A stretch of 64,000 bases of DNA. Origin: Gracilaria domingensis (lineage: Eukaryota > Rhodophyta > Florideophyceae > Gracilariales > Gracilariaceae). Below the pieces are notes generated by a model. The model was not told the DNA's origin. It saw nothing but the letters and a program-made list of their open reading frames with translations, and did no database searches. The translations under genes and the position numbers were made by a program. The stretch covers positions 62,001 through 126,000 of the forward strand of contig VCMS01000125.1 of NCBI GenBank assembly GCA_022539475.1, written 5' to 3'. How positions within the stretch are numbered: position 1 is the first letter of the stretch; each line of letters begins with the position of its first letter. Below, one piece after another: positions 1-11,546 of the stretch.

Positions 1-3000
1 GCGACCACGACCGGTCCCGCGACCGCGCCCACGGCCACGAGAGGTAACAGGAGACGACGCTGAACCTCCACGACCAGAGGACACCGACATAGGACCGGCG
101 AAGCTTCCGCCTCCGCCGCTAGCTGCGCTCGCTGGCGCACCACCACTTGGTAATGGAGTAGAGGGAGAAGGCCCTACCGGGGTGCCGCTGCTAATTACCA
201 GCATGGTATTCGCAGAACCAGTGGGTGGATAGAAGGAAGGCGGCAAGCTAGTCTGAGGGATACCGCCAGAGGTTGGAGGAAGAGCAAGACCGCTGGACGG
301 CCCTGCACCAGGGGTCACACCAGGAGATGCCTCAACTTCAGAAGGCCCAGGACCAGCAGGCGGCATCGGAGCGCTGGACGACGACGGAAGCGGAGCCGAG
401 CGGAAACCAGTTTGGAAACCACTTGGCGCTCCCACCCCAGTACTGGCTGGAGGGAGAGGAACGTTATGAGGACCAAGCGGTGTGTGGAAGGGAGCCGAAG
501 GATCTGCACCAGGGGGTCCACCGCGCGGTTGATAGGTTCTGAGGCCGCCAAAGCCCACAATTTGGGTCACAGGCGTCTGAGACGCAGCCTGCGAAAAGTT
601 TCAACCCGTATGCCCCTGAGGGACATACGGGTTGAAACTTTCCACAGGGGGTCGATGCAGGGGCGCATGGCCTTCCACGAGGTTGCTCAACTGACCGACA
701 TAGGCAGTCACCTCAGGGTAGATATTGCGCTGGAAGTAGTCGCGGAACTGCCGCAACTCGTTAGTGCACCGCTCATGGTGAGCGACCACTGGGAGCAAGT
801 TTGTCAAGGTACCCACCGCGGTGAGGATGTCGTTCGGACCAGGACGGTTGAAGTGCACCATCGAGGCGTGGTTGAGACGCGCCAGAGCGCTTCTAATCGC
901 ACCGCTGTCACCACCTGGAGGTACCGGGTTCACCGGGAGAGACTGAAAACCAATGCGGAGAGGCCCATGGGTCTCCCGGCCGGGGGGATGCGCCGCTGCG
1001 TGAGCATTGGGAGGACCACTAGGGGTGGGAGCCGCCACACTGGTAGGAGGAGTGGCCTGTACGGGAGCCGACGGAGGTAATGCAGGGCACTCATAGTTCT
1101 CGGCGGCCACCATCATGGCATCGTCGTTGCGAAAAGGGTCCTCGCCAGCCACATGCTGGTTCTGCAAGGGCACTATGCTCTGTACCTCAGGGTCATAGAC
1201 GTCCCAACCTTGATGGCCGCCCCAATTGTGGTTACTCACAGCCGTGAAGTAGTTGTCCAGCTGCTGAGCAGTATACTTCGTACCTTCCACAATGGCGGCA
1301 AGTCTCATCGCACGAATGTCTCCAATGTCATCAGCCGGAATGTAGAAAATACGACCAATTGGTTGAGTACGGCTGATGCCGACGCCCTTGTCAGGACAGC
1401 GGGTGTCCCAGGTCAAACCCTCCGCAGAGGTCTGAAGGGCGAGAATCGCCACCATAACGGCCCATTCGCTGCGCGCAACCTATCAAACGGCGTACGCATT
1501 GTTCCTTTCGAGGACGATGCTAGTTCCAAAGTACGCTAGAACCGGAGGGGTCAGCACCTTCAACCACTGGCAAACTTCGTAGTGATCCAACCAAGACGGT
1601 CTGCTCACATACCACGACGGGCGGTTCTGGTCGCTCTGCGAACAGTGTTCAACGTTGTGGAAGAGGTGCATCGTACGCGTACGACTGTGACGGTGACGGA
1701 CACGGCTCTCGGCCATCGCATCGGTCGCCCACCTGCCACGGTCTTTCCAGTAGTTGGTGTCTAGAGGGCGTTTGAGCGCCACGTAATCGAGATTAACCTC
1801 GAAGTTACCAGTTGGTTCGTCCAGAAAGTGAAGAATGTCGACCACGCGGCGGAAGTAATGGACCTCCCCGTCGCATCGGATGAACGGGAGGTCCGACGGA
1901 ATGGCCATTGGAATGTAGTAGAGGAACTTCGTGTGCCTCTGCCGTGCGTGGAAGCACTGAGGACGACTAAATTGGTGTTGCTTCTCACCCTGGCGGGGTG
2001 GCGGAGGAGCCATCGGCACCGCCTCCAACCGGCGACAATCCCAGCGGGGAATGGCGCTGTACTGCGAGAGTGCCATGTGGCGGAAACGCAAAGGACAGAA
2101 CGAGGTGCTTATAGGAAACGGTCAGTTCCCAAGAGCGACCATTTCGGCGGAGATGTCGGACAACCGAGCGCCATAATGGGCGTGCGGCTGCCCGTGCGTC
2201 CTGTTAAGGTCGTGCGGGGTGAGCCTCTGAGACTCCACCGTTCCGGCGCTCGCCAAAGGGTTGATGTTGCTGGGACCAGCAGCGGCGGCATAAGGATCGT
2301 AGCCGCCGCCGCGACCATATGGATCCTGACGCGCACGCGTGCTAGCCCGAGTGGTAGGCTTGAAGATACCGCGGCCACGGCCGCGGGCTACCCCAGGGGT
2401 CTTCCCGGACATCCTCGACGTGGCGAGAACCTCTCGAACCGAGCGGACAGCCTGTGGGGACGGAGGTATCTCAGATGTGGAGCCGCCCCTTATAGGGTCG
2501 TAATGCGGCTCTTCGCGCACCACGAGGATCTCGGCTTCCGGAGCGTCGGCGCCCGATGGAAGCGAAACCGAGGTACCGGTTTGGGATTGGCCACGGCGAC
2601 GGGGGGACTCCACCAACCGGTAATCGGGCGCATAAGGAGCGCCTGCATCGGAACGGCGCCCCGCAGCGGTCAGGACGGGGGACACGCAGGCGTCATCCTC
2701 GTCCACGCAACGCTCGAAGGTCATAGACCACCCCGTAGGGGAGGTCGACCGTTCACCCATGAGGTTAGAAGTTGTGCAGCGGAAACGCCACGAAGGACGG
2801 AAACCAAGACGGTGAGATACGCCAAGCGCACGACCTCAACGGGGCGAACCGACACCGAGGAGCGCTCACCGAACCAGGAGGGTCAGTGAAAGCCGGCGCC
2901 AGGCGAAATTCAGCCGTGAGGCACCACTTGGAATTAACAACCCCGGGCGTTGGGGCGACGTCGACAACGCCGGTCGCGGAAGATCACGGCAACCAAGAGG

Positions 3001-3300
3001 AAAGAGGCACAGCTGCGCAACCCGCTGAGGGAGGTACCACTGAGGGGTGGAGGTGCAGCCAGGAACCGACGACGGGAAGAAGAGGCGGACGACCAATGGG
3101 TACACTCGGCGCCGAATCGAAGGCCGCGAAAGGGGGTGAGGAGCCGATAGTTCACCCGGAGAAGCCACTGTGGGCGAAGGCACCAATAGGTGACGGAGCG
3201 ATGCGAAGACGCCGATCACTACAAGATGGCTCAGGTCGCACATTCGTTGCGCAGAGCACGCCGACCGATTATGGATGTCCCGGGCGCAGAGCGCGACCAC
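1..3300 (-). pseudogene. Retroelement ORF, decayed copy 1 (homologue of the 58.3-60.4 kb ORF)
   Basis: One minus-strand reading frame runs from about 3300 to the window edge, broken by in-frame stops at 2866, 2122-2124, tandem TGA TAG at 1480-1485, and TGA at 632-634. The part from 2091 to about 1080 aligns with the plus-strand ORF at 58268-60358: shared marks are a GE[VI].Y segment, an R-P-L about 30 residues later, an EVC...PP.L.Y.G block, then EWA just after the stop, and a Y.YDP-like block. The frame stays open from 631 down to base 1 and encodes a Gly/Pro/Ser-rich tract ending in RG repeats, which suggests RNA binding. If it matches the second copy, it is the antisense ORF of a Ty3/gypsy element whose pol lies left of the window on the plus strand. 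A gag identity cannot be excluded. I know no named family for it. Confidence 0.6.
595..641. repeat. Perfect 18-bp inverted repeat with 11-nt loop
   Basis: Arms 595-612 and 624-641 are exact reverse complements around the loop at 613-623. On the minus strand the second arm supplies the in-frame TGA (632-634) that interrupts the retroelement ORF. Beyond it the same frame is open to the window edge. Confidence 0.85.
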
Positions 3301-3305
3301 GAGGG

Positions 3306-5060
3306 TGTGCAGTCAACGCACTCGAGACCCCCACGCCTGGGGGGTACACCGCGACAAGCGCCGTGTCGCGCCATGACAGGCGCTACGCGCCAGGCGACGC
3401 TAGACCCTGACCGTTTGGTGAAAGAGCGGCAGACGCCGCCGGATCTGTACAGGCACAGGGCGTGCCTGTTGGTAGGATTGGGGGGGGTCTCTAGTATAGT
3501 ACGCCCGATCGGTGGGAGCTCTACTCGACCAACTGGTGACGTCAGCTGCTTCTGAGCACGGGTGTCTGCTGTACCAAGTGGGACGCGTATGTACACGTAC
3601 GAAAAGGATTAATTAGTTTATTTTCAGTAATTTAGAGTTAATATTGGCTAGGAAGTATGGATAAGTGTGGGGCAAACTCGGAAGAGTGAAACCCACCAGA
3701 CTGTCCGAAGGTCCGCTCTCGTGAGAGATGGCAGACCAGTGACAGAGCCCTCTGTACCACCGTAACTCGGTTGTAAGGCCGAAGTAGCAACTGGCTATAC
3801 CTACAGAGGTGCTAGGCCACGTCGTGAGGAAACGATGAGAAACTCCAGAGATGGGGTGGTATCGGCAACGATGAAACACGACCAACGACAGGTGTAGTCC
3901 CGAGAGGGAAAGAAACAGAAAACAACAACCAAACAACGCCCACACGCGACGGGTAGGGCCTCCTCGGCACTGTGCCCGGAGCGGGGCGAGATCCTCCAAC
4001 GGTAATGCACGGGTTTCCGTAAACACGGCAAAACTCTATACAGAGTCGGATCACTTCGTAATCTAGTCCTATACCTCCTCGGTACGACCCTCAGGTCCCG
4101 ACATCAACGACAGATGTTCCTCAAAGGTACCGAGAGGGTAGGACCACCGTAACCAGACGTGGCTATACTCGCGAGAGTGATAACCCACGTAGGCGGTTGG
4201 CGCCAGAGCCTCACTCGTGTAGAGTCCACTCAGGAGAGCGCTACTCGACAAAGAGTTCACTTAGAAGTGCTCGGGTTGACTTTACAAAGGTGCTCGCGAC
4301 GACGAGGTCGAGCTCACCTAAGTAGGTCTAAACTAACTATGTACACGTGGTGCACACCCGCAGGGGTCCGTACACGTGGCTAGCCCAGTGTCAGGCACCT
4401 CAGGTGCACTACCTATTGTCCCGTAATATGCACACACACGGTGATGTAGTACACGCGTCCACCTAGCGGTATTGGCCAGCAATGGCAACCCTGATTACAG
4501 GTAACTGTGGGAAAGCCATTCCAAAAGTAACCGCCAAAATTGGGTCCAACTCATAACTCTTCGAGTGCATCCTCGTATCACTCCCCTGAGTATATGAGGC
4601 GCATCATCCTGATAACCACGCAAATTGCGTTGCTCTACAATAAGTGGCCGGGGGTGCGTACCACAAGTGCACCTCCCGGTGGCCCACGTGGCACTAGGCT
4701 CGTGAGAGCCGGAAGGGCGCTCGAGGGTACTAGATCCTCAAGACGCCACTCTCCCACACCAGATGGTAACGGCAAGCACCAACTAGGCTAAAGTGATACC
4801 AGTTCGGTTCTAAAGTCACCAAGTGGTAAGCTTAGTCGTCCTACTACTAGTTTTGCTGACCACGTGTGTAGTACGTGCCCGCTGCACACCAGTGCGGGCG
4901 CACTTACCACTTGATCACCGTGCAATATAGGCATAGGCGGGGTCTGCCGACATATCAAGCGTCACGCGTTTCAACCTCCTTAGAGTGGAGCCCGCACAAG
5001 GCTCTACATTGACAGCTCGCACCGATCGGGTACACCACGGTGATCTTCCCTGGCGCTCGT
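3306..5060 (+). repeat. Probable LTR region of the left retroelement (boundaries unresolved)
   Basis: No protein is recognisable here. A TG at 3306 (TGTGCAGTCAACGC) resembles the inner terminus of the 57435-58251 LTR read on the minus strand (TGTAGTGCAACGCG), and it lies at the matching distance from the homologous ORF. Base composition changes to AT-rich flank near 5060. CACGTG occurs at 4344, 4373, 4685 and 4861. No second copy is in the window, so length and right edge are guesses; an 0.8-kb LTR followed by other repeat DNA is equally possible. Confidence 0.3.
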
Positions 5061-7570
5061 GACGGGTTGTTACTCCAAGCAGTGCTGCAGATTTTTCATA
5101 ATATATTCTGCTTTCTTACTTCGGCCGGGCCCTTCCGTCTTTTTTACCACTATTAAGCCTCGTAGTCTTTCCACCGTTGCCGCTTATGCCATGGTCGCTT
5201 CCGAAGCTGGTGCTCTGCTGTCGAAGCAGATTATTATGGGGAGCCCTGCTCGATCAAATTCGTAGGGGAGCTCCGTGCTTTCCTTAGCGCGCAGCGTTTC
5301 GTTTAACCACTTTCCGTTGTGCAGTCTACAGTTCTGCCTCCTAGTTCTTTGTTAACGCTGCTGTTTGTTTCGCTCACAAGCGAGACTTTTTCAACCTCTG
5401 TATTCATTTCCTTATTTCTACGGGCTTTTTTGTCTGGGTAAAAGGGTGCGTACAGAGGCGGGAAGGAAACGTTAAACCGGTATCATTCCTGAAGAATCAC
5501 GTATGAGGTCTGCTTGCGAATCCTACGGACCATGCGCTGCTTTATGATAGCTATTGAGCCCCGTCTGTTGGACATGTGACCGTTACTGCCTCTCAAGTTA
5601 ATACATATATCCCTATTATCTTCTTTTCGTTTTTTTTCTGTCTCTCTTTCGCTCGGCACAAAATGTGTCGCAGATCTTTCGCGAGTGTGTAATAAAATAA
5701 AAGCCAAAAGCTCGTCCAGGAGATGAAATGCACCACATGCGTTGTAAAATCTACTTACAGCAGCTCAGAATTGTAGCTCAAAAATATGGCAGGTATCTTG
5801 GCGTTCTTTTTTGGTGTGTAATAATTTGCAAATGCATTGATAATTGTCTGAAATTTGCAATAGATAATCCTGTGTATAAATATATTTAGCCAATGTAATT
5901 GCTCTATTTTCAGTCTTTAGCAGTTTTACTTCTAATTGTGGTGCCAAGTCTTGAGCAGGACTTTCTCGTTGAGATAAAAAACGATGCCTTGCAATTTTGC
6001 TGGACTTTTGTTGTTGTTTGATGTATCCAATACGTCATGAAATTCTTTCCATAAAATAACAGATTCCTAATATAGCCGTTGGTCGCCAATTTCATCTGTC
6101 CACGGTGGAGATTTGATATTACAGCTGTATTTAGAACGTTGGGGCGGCGGCATAATTCGTATGAAATAAAAAACTTAAATAGAATACTGACATAAACGAC
6201 CTTAGTGGTAGGGGCAAGATGGAATAGAGGGGCAGCAAATCTTGCGATGAGGGCCCATAACTATGAAGATGGTGGTTGTAACTGGGCTTGGATGAACTCT
6301 GCTGGTAGAACAGAGCAAGTTCTATCCCTTTTATACTACTAATAAAAAGGAGGAGAGGACCGCATAATAATTTGGTAGCCACGTAATTGGCCATGTAATA
6401 GTCTAAGCATAATAATTAAATATATATAGAGAGAAGTTGGTTGCTCTGATAGTCATAATAATATTTCATACTTCCCATCGCGAGCAATCTATACAAGACT
6501 GGGTCGTACATAGATCGCTTGCTTTGGCGTTTGTGCAAGTAATGTACGACTCGATCGCTGTTATTGAGAACCCGCCCACACCACCCGGGAACAGTACGTC
6601 TTTTTTCGAGTGTGCTGAGTGCAGGAACTGCATGGTGATTTCGACATGTCCGTCGAAAACAACCCAGTCCCATCCTCTAAACAAGTAAAGATCTATGCCG
6701 CAGAGCGACAGCCTTGCTATGAATAATTCCTTTTGCTTGTAAAATCAAACGTCAGTTTTCTTCAACATCGTTAGTCAGAAATACGACTTCGGAGGAGGCA
6801 GGTTTTCTTAGAAGCTACAAGAGCCAGAGTCATGAAACCATGAAACGGTCTCTAAAGAGATATGATGACATCTATTTGCCATCAGCGCGTCGTTCACAGC
6901 AGGGAGAAAGCCGGCTGACTTTTCACTTTCTTGGTGCTGGATCATTGTTTTAAGGCTTGATGTGGCATAGGGCGCGAAAAAGCAGAGGCAGTGAGATTTC
7001 GCTACTTGCAACACGCGCTGAGCTTCTCCAGGACTCCTTTCGCACGGACGCGGACGCAGTGATTGCTTTTCGGCAATTGCTGAGTTGGCTTGCCAATTGA
7101 TATGAAGTTAGTACAGGAGGCAGTTTGGATTGGGAAGACGAGCACGTGCCGTGCAAGATTTGTTGTCAAGTAGTATATTGGGGATTCTGTTCGTTGAGAA
7201 GGAGTCGTTAGGAACAGAATTGCTTTTACTGGGAAAAATCGTTTCATTTGATTCGAAACATAAATGAACAGAGGTACACGAGGCCGCCAGAGGATTTGAA
7301 ATCACGCGGCAAAAAAACAACACGAGACACAGCGAAGGGTGAGGTGGGAGGTACCTGGTGGAAAAGGTGCAAAACAGCAATATATCCAGTGGTGGCCCAT
7401 GGCAGTTTAGAGTGCTTCAGACGCTCGGGACCGAGGCAGAAGGGTCTCGAGCCGCAGCTCGGCGCGCTTATCGAATGGAAGGCGCTTGGCGCGAACACGG
7501 GGGGTGTTGTGGATACCGACGGTACAACGGGAGGGAGCGCTGCGGTGAGGTGGCGGTGGCCTAACTTTAG
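5061..7570. other. Gene-free, AT-richer stretch
   Basis: Only short ORFs with no recognisable domains. Minus-strand reading between about 5765 and 6095 needs frame changes and matches no family I know. I see no RNA gene and no clear repeat. Confidence 0.6.
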
Positions 7571-7583
7571 CTTGTGAGGTGGG

Positions 7584-7783
7584 GAAGCACGTGAAGCACG
7601 TGAAGCACGTGACTGGGCGTCGCGCACACGGCTCTACGTGGCGGAGCCGAGCCGCCACGTGGGGGGAAATCAAGGAGGTCGCGGTGTCACGCGCCTCTTC
7701 CGGCGGCGGTTCGAGCCGCGGGCGGGCGCGCCCATTGGTTGTTTCAACGTGGATGGGCGGCGCGCACGTGCGGCGGTCACGTG
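7584..7783. promoter_or_regulatory. G-box (CACGTG) array upstream of the AA15-like gene
   Basis: Six CACGTG palindromes lie within 200 bp: 7588, 7597 and 7606 (a 9-bp GAAGCACGT tandem), then 7656, 7765 and 7778. The block sits in a sharp GC-rich island (about 7.4-8.05 kb) 480-680 bp upstream of the start codon at 8263. CACGTG is the classic binding site of bZIP and bHLH factors in plants and algae. Function here is inferred. Confidence 0.5.
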
Positions 7784-8262
7784 CGGGCGCGCCGAACGCG
7801 CCGCTGGTTGGCGCGCGCTGAGATGGGGCGGCCAGCGGCGCTCGACAGCTTGGGGCTCCCGCTCGCAGCTGCTGCTTGGCGCGAAGCGACGCGCCCTGCG
7901 ACGCGGCAGCGACGCCCAGCTTGTCTTCGCCGCGCATCTTCTCGCGCGAGCCTCGCGCCGCGCGCGACAGGCACAGTGCTGCTACCACCCGTCGCCAACC
8001 TTCTCCGCGCGCGTCGTCTCCGCCTCCCACACGCGTCGCAGCCGCTCGGTCGTGAGACTTGTGCTCGTTTGTTTCACGGTTTGCAACAACTTGTCACAGC
8101 GCCACGTAAACTATGCACCCCCACCTCATATCAGCACTGCCGCCTCACCGCTGCCATCAACTTAATCACTGCCACCCGAGCCCCACCTGAGCGGAGAACG
8201 TTCCCCCACCTTCGTCGTCACCACTTCCAGATGTTCTCAACTTGTGCAGTGCAATCTCCACC

Positions 8263-9531
8263 ATGAGTCCTCCTGCACTATCACTTTTGGTTTTCGCTGC
8301 CCTCTTCACGCTCGTCGTCGCACATGGTTGTATGAATCACCCCAATCAAAGAGGCGGTCTCGCTCTTCTTCCGTTCATGCCCTATTCCGTTGACGAACGT
8401 GCCCCGAAGGACTACTGGCTGCTCTTTCCCGCAGGGAACAAAGCCTCCCGTCCTGGGAGCGCTCTGAAGAGCCAGATTTATGCCGCCGGGCCGCGAGGGT
8501 GGACACCTTACAATCCATACAGCCCGTCCTTGCAGTGGAGATATGGCGTGTGCGGTGATCGCCTCGGCGGACCGCAGCATCATCTACGCGGTGGAATGTT
8601 TTACCACCGCGGGCGTATTGTTGCTTCATATACACAAGGTGACGTTCTTGGCGTTGGAATGTCCATAGTCACTCACCACAACGGTTTCGTTGAAATGCAT
8701 GTCTGTGACGTCTCCAGATGCGGCGGTGAGATAAGCCGAGAATGCTTTCTCAAGGGTGCGTGCGTGCAGCTCAAGCGAGCATACCACCCTGAATGTGAGA
8801 GTGGCAAAAGTCCGCATTGCGGGCCTACAGACCGACGTTATCCCGGCCGTTGGTATCTTCCCTGTCGCTCTGGTGCAAGCTGGGATGATTTTCGGCCGCA
8901 CTACGCTACTTTTCGTCTTCCGAAGCATTTTCACTGCCAGCATTGCGTTCTTCAATGGTATTGGGTCACAGCGAACACCTGCAACCCCCCAGGAATGTTG
9001 GATTACTTCGATGGACCTAACCGTCCTCACTGGGGCACATGTTCGGGACAGGGCGGAGCCCGAGGCGGAGTATCTCGAAACAAACCACCATGCGGTCGAT
9101 ACAACTTTCCTGAAGAATATGTTCAGTGCGCGGACATCAGGATAGATTCCGTATCCCGCGCACGGAGTGCGCAGCAAGGCGATGGAGGGCCCTCCCCATC
9201 TCCCACCCCGCTTCCTCGCAAGCACATTGCGAAACTTGTGCTATGGGCTGATGGATCACAGTCGCGCGAACTTGTTACTGGTTCGGAAATAAACATTGGT
9301 ATGTATAAACGGGTTGGCGTGGAAGCAATTCCAGTCGCTGGATCTACAGTTACTTCCGTCGTGTTCTACATGGACAACAGGAGAGTGAACAGGGACTACG
9401 CGGCGCCTTTCTTTTTAGAAGGGAGCAATCGTGGCACATGGTTGTACAATGTTCCAATCGGCAGATATATTCGCTTCGCTGCTAAAGCAAACGGCGAATG
9501 GGTGCACGCGGATGTCAAGTTCTTCAAATGA
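8263..9531 (+). CDS. Secreted AA15-like lytic polysaccharide monooxygenase
   Basis: A predicted copper-dependent oxidase that cleaves insoluble polysaccharide such as chitin or cellulose outside the cell. The start at 8263 sits in a CACCATGAG context and gives a clean 20-residue signal peptide ending VVA, so the mature protein begins with His21 (HGCM), the first histidine-brace ligand. Diagnostic features follow in order: YGVCGD, a second brace His in VTHHNGF, the Cys pair HCQHCVLQWYW typical of AA15, and EEYVQCADI near the catalytic domain's end. An in-frame ATG seven codons upstream is possible but spoils the signal peptide. After a Ser/Pro-rich linker, the last 100 residues look like a bacterial-Ig-type beta domain (VVFYMDN...), perhaps for wall binding. 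422 residues, no intron. Substrate unknown. Confidence 0.8.
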   Translation: MSPPALSLLVFAALFTLVVAHGCMNHPNQRGGLALLPFMPYSVDERAPKDYWLLFPAGNKASRPGSALKSQIYAAGPRGWTPYNPYSPSLQWRYGVCGDRLGGPQHHLRGGMFYHRGRIVASYTQGDVLGVGMSIVTHHNGFVEMHVCDVSRCGGEISRECFLKGACVQLKRAYHPECESGKSPHCGPTDRRYPGRWYLPCRSGASWDDFRPHYATFRLPKHFHCQHCVLQWYWVTANTCNPPGMLDYFDGPNRPHWGTCSGQGGARGGVSRNKPPCGRYNFPEEYVQCADIRIDSVSRARSAQQGDGGPSPSPTPLPRKHIAKLVLWADGSQSRELVTGSEINIGMYKRVGVEAIPVAGSTVTSVVFYMDNRRVNRDYAAPFFLEGSNRGTWLYNVPIGRYIRFAAKANGEWVHADVKFFK

Positions 9532-11546
9532 TTATCTTCACAGAAGGGAAAGATTCTGTGTTAGAATTATGGGCTCGCCTTCGACAGAGGGCTGAGGCGG
9601 TCCTGTCTCATGTACATACAAAGCTGCTGATTATGGCGTTGTTGTCGGCTTCTTCCAAATGGTTTCATTTGGTTGAAGCCGTTCGCCACCCCTTGACCTG
9701 CATCCTCCAAATAGGAAATGTTGGCCTGCAAACGTGTCCAATCTAGACCTACTTCCTACTCTTATTTTTTTCTCCGAACAGTTTGAATAAAGCGAGATAC
9801 AATTCATCACGCATCGAAGTGATGTGATGCACATCAAAAGTACGTCGTCTTCGGCAAGTGTCTCCACTGCGATATAAGTCTTCCCTTAGCACGTAGAAGA
9901 GGATAAACTCGCGAGCTACACAGGCACACACTCGAATCTCGAATCTTATCGAATGCATTATGGAGTAGCGGTTGGGCCATTTATGGCAATCAACGAGCAG
10001 GAGTGCCCCGAGAGCTGGCAGAGGGACTGGAGTAGTCCACATGCCCCGAAGTAGTGCGTTGTCTCTGATGGTGGAAGGACATTGACTTCGAGTCGCAGCA
10101 TAGTGACAGAGGTACACCACATTTTATTATGGTCACCCTTATGCGGTGCATGCGATTTTATTTCAAAGATGGAAGAGGCTGTTCTGGTGAACCTTGACGT
10201 TGATACTAGAAATGAAAGAAGAAGATAGGACAGGAAGAAGGTAAAATGCAGGGCGTGACAAAACTTTCGAAAAAGGATATGGGACATCGAAGACGCAAAT
10301 TATTTTGCCTCCTCAATCTCATTTGAACTTGGTATCGCGACAGAGGAAGCAGTCTGACCGAAGTCGCCCCCATCATATCGTTCTCATAGGTTGCTATACT
10401 ATCTACGTGTCACAGAATTGCATTCATCTCCCACGACCAATACTTTTCACCAACTCTCACGTCCGCCGCTTAGCATATTGAGACGATGCTGTGCTCAATG
10501 TGAGCCACGACCGTCCGCCGTCCGTCCCCAAACTCATGTTTGCATTTCCCGCACCCCGATTTCAGCCAATCATTCTTTGCAATGAGAAGCGAAGAGTTAG
10601 AAGTACTTTGCACGCAGTGGAGGCAATGCCATCTTCCATCTTCCATCTTCAGTGGCGTAGTTAGAATCTGCCTGACCTAGATTGAATTTGCAAGCTAGAT
10701 TGATTTGCTTTGAGAGCACATAATGACGGTCATTGGCCACCAGTGACGAGATCAGAGGAAGAGAAGTCATTTGACGCTCATATCATTGGTGCCGGAATAA
10801 GTCTTGTCCTAAGTTGGCGCACGTTTGTTATGACCATTTCATTACGTTTGAATAGATGCAAAGACTTCCTTATACGATTGCGATTGCGATTCTTCCTCTC
10901 AGTAGAACCCTCGTTCATCCCAGTCAAACCAAGTCTTCACAAGGGAAGAGGTACTGAGTAACAATGGGGTATAAGGAGGGAAATCGATCCTTAACTGATT
11001 CCCTTGCACCACGTGGTTGCAAGCAAGAAGTCGAATATATTCTCATCACATCCTCATCAGTTTGTCTCGTGACAAACAATATTTCTCTGGAGATGAAAAA
11101 GCTGAGGCTCAGGACAACACGATATTGCTCTAGAAAGACTGCACGTGTACGATTCAGGTACGATGGAAACGTGATGGTTAAGGGTTATCTCTGTCCCCCT
11201 TTAGGGTATCCTTACCCTAGCTTAATCATAACTCAGAGCGTTTCTGTTGAAGAAACAATGAGGGTTAACATTCCCTCGTCTTCACAAAACAAGCTTGCCC
11301 TCCTTTACATCCTTGTGTAGTTGTTGCTCTTCTGCGGCACACTTGTTGATAAGCGAACTAAAGTACATGACACCATCGAGATTTCTTGTTTAGAACATCT
11401 CAATCTGAACTGCCTCAAGCATGTAAATTAACCTTCATCTCAGTTGAAACAGAGGCTTGCGAGATAGTTTTCAAAAACTTTGGAAAAGAACTACTGTACC
11501 TTCCCATAATGTTTTGTGCAAAACAGGAAAAATCTGTGTATGATGA
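9532..11546. other. Gene-free intergenic stretch
   Basis: About 2 kb between two monooxygenase-like genes facing each other tail to tail. ORFs are short and unrecognised. No repeat or RNA gene was seen. Confidence 0.55.

Noticed and set aside
3126-3145. AAAGGGGG-TG as the polypurine tract and LTR start of the left element
   Set aside because: It lies inside the segment similar to the N-terminal part of the homologous ORF; the TG at 3306 fits spacing and terminal sequence better.
412-3410. Plus-strand open frames across the left retroelement
   Set aside because: The minus-strand frame has a homologue at 58-60 kb; the plus-strand ones have none.
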